Below are positions 48,264 through 56,200 of a DNA stretch of 64,000 bases, one piece after another; the stretch's first letter is position 1; the number at the start of each line of letters is the position of its first letter. Under the pieces are notes generated by a model. That model did no database searches, was not told the origin of the DNA, and saw nothing but the letters and a program-made list of their open reading frames with translations. This DNA comes from an uncultured Blautia sp. (GTDB taxonomy: Bacteria > Bacillota > Clostridia > Lachnospirales > Lachnospiraceae): contig UQCM01000009.1 of NCBI GenBank assembly GCA_900539525.1, positions 1 through 64,000 on the forward strand. The letters run 5' to 3'. The position numbers and the translations under genes were made by a program.

Positions 48264-49706
48264 ATGCGAAATATACATGACCAGAAAGCGGAAACAGAGA
48301 AGCTGAAAGAAGAGTGCGGTGTTTTTGGCATCTATGATTTTGACGGCAATGATGTGGCATCAACGATCTATTACGGACTATTTGCATTGCAGCACCGGGG
48401 ACAGGAAAGCTGCGGTATCGCAGTGAGCGATACACAGGGACCCAAGGGACAGGTACAGTCCTACAAAGGCATGGGGCTCGTCAATGAGGTGTTTACCGGA
48501 GAGGAACTGTCAGGCATGAAGGGCGATATCGGTGTCGGACATGTACGTTATTCTACAGCCGGAGCCAGCACCAGAGAGAATGCACAGCCACTGGTTCTGA
48601 ATTATATCAAGGGAACTCTGGCACTTGCACACAATGGAAATCTGATCAATACGCCCGAGCTTCGCAAGGAACTGGCATACGGCGGTGCGATCTTCCAGAC
48701 GACCATTGATTCTGAGGTGATCGCCTATCATATTGCCAGGGCTCGTGTCACTTCTGCAACTGCTGAGGAGGCCGTGGCAAAGGCCATGAAAAAGATCAAA
48801 GGTGCCTACTCTCTGGTTGTCATGTCGCCGAGAAAGCTGATGGGAGCCAGAGATCCTTATGGATTTAAGCCTTTATGTATCGGGAAAAGAGATCATGCCT
48901 ATATCCTGGCATCGGAAAGCTGTGCCCTTGATACGATAGGAGCAGAGTTTGTGCGTGATGTACTGCCGGGTGAGATCGTAACGATCACAAAGGACGGCAT
49001 CCGGTCAGATACCAGCATGTGTCTTCCCGCAAAGAAAGAGGCCAGATGTATCTTTGAGTATATCTATTTTGCAAGACCGGACAGTCATATCGACGGTGTG
49101 AGCGTTTATCATTCACGCATCATGGCAGGAAGATATCTGGCAATCGACTCACCGGTGGATGCCGACCTTGTGGTGGGGGTACCGGAATCCGGAAATGCAG
49201 CGGCACTCGGGTATTCTCTGCAGTCGGGAATCCCTTATGGTACAGCATTCGTAAAGAACGGATATGTGGGAAGAACATTCATCAAGCCCGGGCAGAGCAG
49301 CAGGGAATCCAGCGTGCGTGTAAAGCTGAATGTATTGAAGGAAGCTGTGAAAGGCAAAAGAGTCATCATGATCGATGATTCCATTGTCAGAGGAACGACC
49401 AGTGACAGGATCGTAAGTATGCTGAAGGAGGCGGGAGCCACGGAGGTACATATGCGAGTCAGTTCGCCTCCATTCCTGTGGCCGTGCTATTTTGGTACGG
49501 ATGTCCCGGCGAGAGAGCAGCTGATCGCTTATAACCGGACAGTGGAAGAGATCCGGCAGCTGATTGGTGCAGATTCTCTTGGGTATTTAAGCATTGACCG
49601 TCTTGAGGAGATGGTAGACGGTCTGCCTATCTGCAAAGGGTGTTTCACAGGTGAGTACCCTATGGAACCACCTGCGGAAGACATTCGCGGGAATTACGAA
49701 AAATAG
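48264..49706 (+). CDS. purF: Amidophosphoribosyltransferase
   Basis: PurF makes phosphoribosylamine from PRPP and glutamine, the first step of purine synthesis. The 480-residue protein has a 17-residue propeptide before the catalytic cysteine Cys18 (EECGVFGIYD), so it must be processed. The glutaminase domain has ALQHRGQESCGIA, and the PRPP site is VIMIDDSIVRGTTSD. Cysteines that could ligate the [4Fe-4S] cluster of the Bacillus-type enzyme include the ICKGC pair near the C-terminus. It begins the purF-purB-purA stretch. Confidence 0.97.
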   Translation: MRNIHDQKAETEKLKEECGVFGIYDFDGNDVASTIYYGLFALQHRGQESCGIAVSDTQGPKGQVQSYKGMGLVNEVFTGEELSGMKGDIGVGHVRYSTAGASTRENAQPLVLNYIKGTLALAHNGNLINTPELRKELAYGGAIFQTTIDSEVIAYHIARARVTSATAEEAVAKAMKKIKGAYSLVVMSPRKLMGARDPYGFKPLCIGKRDHAYILASESCALDTIGAEFVRDVLPGEIVTITKDGIRSDTSMCLPAKKEARCIFEYIYFARPDSHIDGVSVYHSRIMAGRYLAIDSPVDADLVVGVPESGNAAALGYSLQSGIPYGTAFVKNGYVGRTFIKPGQSSRESSVRVKLNVLKEAVKGKRVIMIDDSIVRGTTSDRIVSMLKEAGATEVHMRVSSPPFLWPCYFGTDVPAREQLIAYNRTVEEIRQLIGADSLGYLSIDRLEEMVDGLPICKGCFTGEYPMEPPAEDIRGNYEK

Positions 49707-49777
49707 AATAAACAATAGCAGGTGGTGAGATGAATTGCCAGATAGACACAACTCTATCAATAAATAGAAAAGAACAT

Positions 49778-49806
49778 TTGTTCTGCGTCGCGGATAGTGC
49801 TATAAT
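49778..49806 (+). promoter_or_regulatory. Promoter of the structured RNA / purB leader
   Basis: TTGTTC (49778-49783) and a perfect TATAAT (49801-49806) are separated by 17 bases. Transcription would start near 49813, just before the structured region. Confidence 0.8.
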
Positions 49807-49812
49807 GTAATC

Positions 49813-50005
49813 AGTCGGAAACATAAGGAGGCTGATCATATGAAAGAAATACGTCCGTAACCGGACAAACAGATAGAAATGCCCGTATCCGGGCAAAAAA
49901 CAATCGCGGGACACGCGAGGATAGCCTGCAGATACTTGGCTCATGAGGGCCATTGAACAGGAAGCTCCCACTTCAAAATCTTTGATTTAAGTGGTGGGAG
50001 CATTT
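49813..50005 (+). ncRNA. Structured RNA candidate, HEARO/omega-RNA-like, upstream of purB
   Basis: About 190 nucleotides with no long reading frame but a row of compact hairpins: GTCCG/CGGAC (49853-49866), GCCCG/CGGGC (49881-49894), CGCG/CGCG (49905-49917), TGGCTC/GGGCCA (49937-49952), and a long final stem GCTCCCACTT.../AAGTGG-GGGAGC (49964-50001) preceded by ACAGGAA. The final stem has no T run, so it is not an ordinary terminator. The ACAGGAAGCTCCCAC start of that stem resembles, from memory, the conserved 3' part of omega/HEARO RNAs of IS200/IS605-type elements. No tnpB or iscB gene is present. It could instead be a cis-regulatory leader of purB. Confidence 0.55.
49840..49860 (+). CDS. 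Possible six-residue leader peptide
   Basis: AAGGAGG at 49825-49831 lies eight bases upstream of an ATG that opens the six-codon frame MKEIRP, with its stop inside the loop of the first hairpin. Such a layout fits a leader peptide that senses translation, or it may be an accident of a mobile RNA element placed at a ribosome-binding site. Confidence 0.3.
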   Translation: MKEIRP

Positions 50006-50057
50006 AACTTGAAGATCAGGGAGACGAAGCAGCTCCCGGGATAAAAGGAGAGAACAG

Positions 50058-51491
50058 ATGAGTACAGACAGATATCAAAGCCCATTGTCTGAGCGCTATG
50101 CCAGCAAAGAAATGCAGTATATCTTTTCACCGGATATGAAGTTCCGCACATGGAGAAAGCTCTGGATCGCACTTGCAGAGACAGAGAAAGAGCTGGGACT
50201 GAATATTACCGATGAGCAGATCGAAGAGCTGAAGGCTCATGCCGAGGATATTAATTATGAAGTGGCAAAAGAGAGAGAGAAGATCGTCCGTCATGATGTT
50301 ATGTCGCATGTGTATGCATACGGTGTTCAGTGCCCGAAAGCAAAGGGAATCATTCATCTGGGTGCGACATCCTGCTATGTGGGTGATAATACAGACATTA
50401 TCGTTATGACTGAGGCGCTGAAGCTGGTGAAGAAAAAGCTGGTAAATGTTATCGCAGAGCTGGCAAAGTTTGCAGATGAGTACAAGAACCAGCCGACGCT
50501 GGCATTTACACATTTTCAGCCGGCACAGCCGACCACCGTTGGAAAACGTGCAACTCTGTGGATGCAGGAGTTCCTTCTGGATCTTGAGGATCTGGAGCAC
50601 GTACTTGGTACAATGAAGCTGCTTGGCTCCAAAGGAACAACAGGAACACAGGCCAGCTTTCTGGAGCTGTTTGACGGTGATCAGGAGACCATTGATAAGA
50701 TCGATCCGATGATCGCAGAAAAGATAGGATTCAGGGAGTGCTATCCGGTATCAGGCCAGACCTATTCAAGAAAGGTCGATACCAGAGTCGTGAATGTGCT
50801 GGCGGGCATCGCTGCAAGTGCACATAAGTTTTCCAATGATATTCGTCTGCTTCAGCATTTAAAAGAAGTGGAAGAACCTTTTGAAAAGACGCAGATCGGA
50901 TCCTCTGCGATGGCATATAAGAGAAATCCGATGAGAAGTGAGAGAATCGCTTCCCTTTCCCGTTTTGTGATGGCAGACGCTTTAAATCCGGCCATCACTT
51001 CTGCGACACAGTGGTTTGAAAGAACGCTGGATGATTCGGCAAATAAGAGACTGTCGATTCCAGAGGGATTTCTCGCAGTCGATGGTATTCTGGATCTCTG
51101 CCTGAATGTTGTAGACGGACTCGTGGTATACCCGAAGGTCATTGAAAAGCGTCTGATGTCCGAGCTCCCGTTTATGGCAACAGAGAATATTATGATGGAT
51201 GCCGTTAAAGCCGGAGGAGACAGACAGGAGCTGCACGAGCGCATTCGCGAGCTTTCCATGGAAGCAGGAAGGAACGTAAAGGTTGAGGGAAGAGAGAATA
51301 ATCTCCTTGAACTCATCGCGGCAGATCCGGCTTTCAATCTTACACTGGATGAGTTGAAAAAGACCATGGATCCGTCAAAATATGTGGGACGTGCACCGCT
51401 TCAGGTGGAGAATTTCCTGAAGAAGATGGTAAATCCGATTCTTGAGGAAAACAAAGAGCTGCTGGGTGTAAAGGCGGAAATTAATGTATAA
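50058..51491 (+). CDS. purB: Adenylosuccinate lyase
   Basis: PurB cleaves SAICAR and adenylosuccinate, acting twice in purine synthesis. The 477-residue protein belongs to the fumarase/aspartase superfamily: the signature loop is GSSAMAYKRNPMRSER near residue 282, and TQASFLELFDGD and THFQPAQPTTVGKR contain the expected catalytic His region. AGGAG precedes the ATG. It lies downstream of the structured RNA and upstream of purA, which has its own promoter. Confidence 0.96.
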   Translation: MSTDRYQSPLSERYASKEMQYIFSPDMKFRTWRKLWIALAETEKELGLNITDEQIEELKAHAEDINYEVAKEREKIVRHDVMSHVYAYGVQCPKAKGIIHLGATSCYVGDNTDIIVMTEALKLVKKKLVNVIAELAKFADEYKNQPTLAFTHFQPAQPTTVGKRATLWMQEFLLDLEDLEHVLGTMKLLGSKGTTGTQASFLELFDGDQETIDKIDPMIAEKIGFRECYPVSGQTYSRKVDTRVVNVLAGIAASAHKFSNDIRLLQHLKEVEEPFEKTQIGSSAMAYKRNPMRSERIASLSRFVMADALNPAITSATQWFERTLDDSANKRLSIPEGFLAVDGILDLCLNVVDGLVVYPKVIEKRLMSELPFMATENIMMDAVKAGGDRQELHERIRELSMEAGRNVKVEGRENNLLELIAADPAFNLTLDELKKTMDPSKYVGRAPLQVENFLKKMVNPILEENKELLGVKAEINV

Positions 51492-51500
51492 TAAATCAGT

Positions 51501-51529
51501 TTTACATATAGAAAAAAATGTAGTATACT
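51501..51529 (+). promoter_or_regulatory. purA promoter
   Basis: TTTACA (51501-51506) and TATACT (51524-51529) are separated by 17 bases, about 100 bases before purA. A short GCTGTTCGAACAGC palindrome (about 51539-51552) lies just downstream and could be an operator. Confidence 0.75.
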
Positions 51530-51626
51530 AAAAAGGAAGCTGTTCGAACAGCCGGATTTGACTATTATGGGTCTGTTCAATATGGATATGAGCGGCCAGA
51601 GAGATTGAACCACGGGAGGAAGTAAT

Positions 51627-52901
51627 ATGGTACAAGCAGTTGTAGGAGCAAACTGGGGCGATGAGGGAAAAGGCAAGATCACAGATATGCTTGCCGAGAA
51701 AGCGGATATCATCGTAAGATTTCAGGGAGGCGCGAATGCGGGTCACACCATTGTGAATAATTATGGAAAGTTCGCACTTCACACATTGCCATCAGGTGTA
51801 TTTTACGGACACACCACCAGCATTATCGGCAACGGCGTGGCATTGAATATTCCTGTTTTATTTAATGAGGTTAAGAGTATTGTGGACAGAGGCGTTCCCA
51901 TGCCTAAGATACTGGTATCGAATCGTGCCCAGATCGTGATGTCCTATCACATCCTCTTTGATCAGTATGAGGAGGAGCGTCTGGGAGGAAAGTCTTTCGG
52001 CTCCACCAAGTCCGGTATTGCGCCGTTCTATTCAGATAAATATGCGAAGATCGGTTTCCAGGTAAGTGAGCTTTTTGATGAGGAGCTTTTAAAAGAAAAG
52101 GCAGTCCGTGTATGTGAGCAGAAGAATGTCATTCTGGAGCATCTGTATCACAAGCCGGCGCTGAAACCGGAAGAACTGTTAGAAGAACTGCATGGATACA
52201 GGGAGATGGTAGAGCCGTTTGTCTGCGACACTTCCGCCTATCTCTGGAATGCCATCAAAGAAGGAAAGAATATTCTGCTGGAGGGACAGCTTGGTTCCTT
52301 AAAGGATCCGGATCATGGTATTTATCCGATGGTAACATCTTCGTCTACACTGGCTGCTTATGGTGCGATCGGAGCAGGCATTCCGCCATATGAGATTAAA
52401 AAGATCGTAACTGTAGTAAAGGCTTATTCGAGTGCAGTAGGAGCAGGTGCGTTTGTCAGCGAGATTTTCGGTGAAGAAGCAGATGAGCTGAGAAAGCGTG
52501 GCGGTGACGGCGGAGAGTTCGGAGCGACAACAGGACGTCCAAGACGTATGGGATGGTTCGACTGTGTAGCGACGAAATACGGTTGCCGTGTGCAGGGAAC
52601 GACAGACGTGGCATTTACGGTACTGGATGTCCTTGGATATCTGGATGAGATTCCGGTATGTGTGGGATATGAGATCGACGGTCAGGTGACGACAGACTTC
52701 CCGACGACTGCACAGCTCTCCAAAGCAAAACCGGTTCTTGAAAAACTGCCGGGCTGGAAATCAGACATCCGCGGCATCAGGAAATACGAAGACCTTCCGG
52801 AAAACTGCAGAAAATATGTGGAATTCGTAGAGAAGCAGATCGGATTCCCGATCACCATGGTTTCCAATGGTCCGGGACGTGAGGATATCATTTACAGATA
52901 A
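51627..52901 (+). CDS. purA: Adenylosuccinate synthetase
   Basis: PurA makes adenylosuccinate from IMP, aspartate and GTP, the first step of the AMP branch. The 424-residue protein has the GTP loop GANWGDEGKGKI at residue 8, the catalytic GANAGHTI at about residue 37, and the aspartate/GTP-site motifs GGDGGEFGATTGRPRRMGW near residue 292. GGAGG precedes the ATG. Two tandem terminators follow. Together with purB it completes the IMP to AMP route. Confidence 0.97.
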   Translation: MVQAVVGANWGDEGKGKITDMLAEKADIIVRFQGGANAGHTIVNNYGKFALHTLPSGVFYGHTTSIIGNGVALNIPVLFNEVKSIVDRGVPMPKILVSNRAQIVMSYHILFDQYEEERLGGKSFGSTKSGIAPFYSDKYAKIGFQVSELFDEELLKEKAVRVCEQKNVILEHLYHKPALKPEELLEELHGYREMVEPFVCDTSAYLWNAIKEGKNILLEGQLGSLKDPDHGIYPMVTSSSTLAAYGAIGAGIPPYEIKKIVTVVKAYSSAVGAGAFVSEIFGEEADELRKRGGDGGEFGATTGRPRRMGWFDCVATKYGCRVQGTTDVAFTVLDVLGYLDEIPVCVGYEIDGQVTTDFPTTAQLSKAKPVLEKLPGWKSDIRGIRKYEDLPENCRKYVEFVEKQIGFPITMVSNGPGREDIIYR

Positions 52902-52906
52902 AGTTC

Positions 52907-52929
52907 AGGTATGCCCTGGCATACCTTTT
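52907..52929 (+). terminator. First terminator after purA
   Basis: AGGTATGCC and GGCATACCT pair around two bases and are followed by TTT. Confidence 0.8.
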
Positions 52930-52939
52930 ACAGAGAATT

Positions 52940-52982
52940 CGCCGGCAGTTCATCAGAGTTTTGATGAACTGCCGGCGTTTTA
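52940..52982 (+). terminator. Second terminator after purA
   Basis: CGCCGGCAGTTCATCA and its complement form a 16-bp stem followed by TTTT. The gap from here to 53234 has no gene; A/T-rich sequence near 53120-53155 may hold the promoter of the GH31 gene, but I cannot place it with confidence. Confidence 0.9.
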
Positions 52983-53234
52983 AGTTATCATACGGAAAAT
53001 TTGTCACTGAGCATTCTGCGTCAGTACACGCTGTGGGGAACAGAAAAGTTACCCTGGAGGAGAAACGTGCAGATCTGTCCGCTTATGTTAGACAAAAATG
53101 TCAAAAAAAAAATGGAAAGTGTAAATAATTTGTGCAAAAGATATAGTAATATAAAAGCTATCATGGCACTTATAAACGATGCGGGAAGCAAAGCATAGTG
53201 CCTCCGGCATCATGTGATGAAAAGGAGAGGAAGA

Positions 53235-56200
53235 ATGAGAAAGGTAAGGCATTTAAAAAAGGCAGGGCAGAAGACGATTGCTTTTATGATTGCTCTGGGA
53301 CTGACAGTCTCACTTATGCCGGCGGCACCGGTATTGCCGACAAAGGCTGCAGATTTTACCGGGACTCTGACGGAAGTGAAGGGAGTTGAGCGGGACAAGA
53401 CAGATGTGAATATTGTCTGGGTTACCTTCAATGATAATGTGAAGGCAAAGCTTACATTCCTGGATAACGGGATTTTCCGTTATAATGTGGATCCGACGGG
53501 AGAATTTTCCAACTATGCGGTGCCCAGGAGCAGCAGCCATGCGGCACGGATCCAGCAATACCCGGATACTTCTGTAAAGTATGCACATCCGGAAGCCAGT
53601 GTGGAAAGCAGTACAGATGCTTTTACCGTCAAGGCGGGGGATGTGACAGTCATTTTTGACAAGGATACGGCAAAAATGACCATCAAAGACGGATCCAAAA
53701 CTGTGATGGAAGAGAAAGAAGCGCTTTCCATTAACGGAACATCTACGGTGCAGACTTTGGTAAAACAGGAAGATGAGAATTTCTACGGTGGAGGAACGCA
53801 GAACGGACGCTTTGTGCATACAGGCGAGAAGATCCACATCGCAAATGAGAGCGGATGGACAGATGGAGGTGTGGCATCACCCAATCCGTTTTATTACACA
53901 ACGGGCGGTTATGGCGTTCTGAGAAATACCTTCCGGGACGGGGATTATGATTTTGGCAAAGCAAAAGATGGCACTGTTACAGCGGAACATGAGGAAAATG
54001 AATTTGACGCTTATTATTTTGTGTCAGATGCTTCAGATGGAAGAGGCGTGGCACAGGAACTTCTGCAGGGATACTACAAGGTCACCGGAAACCCGGCACT
54101 TCTTCCAGAGTATGCTTTTTATGAAGGGCATCTGAACGCATACAACCGTGACTCCTGGTCAGATACATCAGGACAGAAGGCATGGACGATCAAAGGTACC
54201 GATTCCGCCTCCAGTGAAGGAACGACGATTTATGAGAGCGGAATGGCAGCAGGGTATAAGCTGTCAGACGGCATGTTTTCAGAGTCACTGAACGGGACAG
54301 GACCAACAGTTGCTGCTGATAAATATCCGAATGTAACAACACCTTATAAGTATTCCGCAAGAGCAGTGATCGATCAGTATGTGGACTATGATATGCCTCT
54401 GGGCTACTTCCTGCCAAATGATGGTTACGGTGCAGGCTACGGACAGAACGGCTATGGAATGACGGGCGGCGTGAATACAGATGGCAGCAGCAGCGCCGAG
54501 CGTCTGGCGGCAGTAGATGCCAACGTGGCGAATCTGAAAGCTTTTGCAGATTATGCAAAGACAAAGGGTGTGGAGACAGGACTCTGGACACAGAGTTATC
54601 TGGTACCGGATTCCAATCCGAACACAGAATGGCAGCTTCTGCGTGACTTTAAGAAAGAGGTACAGGCAGGTGTTACCACTCTGAAGACGGATGTGGCATG
54701 GGTAGGATATGGATACTCCATGCAGCTTGACGGAGTAAAGACGGCTTATGATACGGCAACAACGACAGTGAATTACCGGCCGAATATTATTTCGCTGGAT
54801 GGATGGGCAGGCTCTCAGAGATACAACAGCATCTGGACAGGTGACCAGTATGGTGGAAACTGGGAGTATATCCGTTTCCATATCCCGACTTACATCGGAA
54901 CCTCCCTGAGCGGAAATCCGAATGTGGGAAGTGATATGGACGGTATCTTCAGCGGAGACAAGATCGTGTCAACGAGAGATTATCAGTGGAAGATCTTCAC
55001 CCAGGAAATGCTGAATATGGATGGCTGGGGAAGCTATGCGAAGACGCCGTATACATTCGGTGATCCGTATACAGGTATTAACCGTATGTATCTGAAGACG
55101 AAGGCGAAGTTGATGCCCTATCTGTATACGACTGCCTATTCTTCCTCAAATATCAATACCGGAAATCAGGATACAGGACTTCCTATGATCCGGGCAATGT
55201 TCCTGGAATACCCGGATGATCCTTATGCGTTCAGCAGGAGCATGCAGTATCAGTTTATGTTCGGTTCACAGTTCCTGGTTGCACCGATCTATCAGAACAC
55301 GGCGGATACGCAAGGTACGGGCGATGATGTGAGAAATAATATCTATCTGCCGGATAAGGATGCCGTGTGGGTAGACTTCTTTACAGGCGAGCAGTACAGA
55401 GGCGGACAGACACTGAACAACTTTGCAGCACCTCTGTGGAAGCTTCCGGTCTTTGTAAAGAATGGTTCTATCATACCGCAGTACGAGGAAAACAACTCAC
55501 CGTCTGAGATTGACAGGACAAACAGAATCGTAGAATTCTGGCCGGCAGGCTCTACGGAGTATACAGCTGTTGAGGATGACGGAACATACATTGAAAATGA
55601 GATTACAGAAGATGTAGAGTACGGTAAGATTGACAATATCTCCTATGGAGATCATGTATCAACCACCTACACCTCGGAGGTGAGCGGAACTACAGCCACT
55701 CTGACAGCAGAAAAATCTGCCGGAACCTATACAGGATATCAGCAGAATAAAAATACCACTTTTGTAGTACATGTTTCTCAGAAGCCGACGGGCATCACAG
55801 CTAAAAATGGTGAAACTGCGCTGAATACAGCAGAAGTAACAACAAAAGAGGCTTTTGAACAGGCAGTACCGGAAGCAGGAAAAGCAGTATGGTTCTACGA
55901 TGCCGCACCGGAAATCGAAACCTATGCATCGGAGAAAGAAACTGAATTCAAGAATATGGTAAAAGATGTTAAGGTTGCACCGAAGCTTTATGTAAAGTTT
56001 GCCAAAGCAGATGCAAAGGCTGTGGATCAGACCCTTGTAATTGATGGCTTTGCAAATGATGGAAATCTTCCGGCAGAGAAGGAAAATACAGGGCTTGGCG
56101 TTCCGACCCTTACAGAAGATGAAGAAGCGAGGACACCGTCCAGCATTACTGTGAACTGGACGGCAGTGGAAGGTGCCACATCCTATGAGGTTATGGTGGA

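Noticed and set aside
49813..50005. 6S RNA
   Set aside because: The 5' and 3' ends do not pair into a long closing stem, and the local hairpins are too many and too short.
49707..50057. Purine riboswitch or T-box before purB
   Set aside because: No three-way junction core, no T-box sequence and no terminator/antiterminator pair; the hairpin order fits neither.
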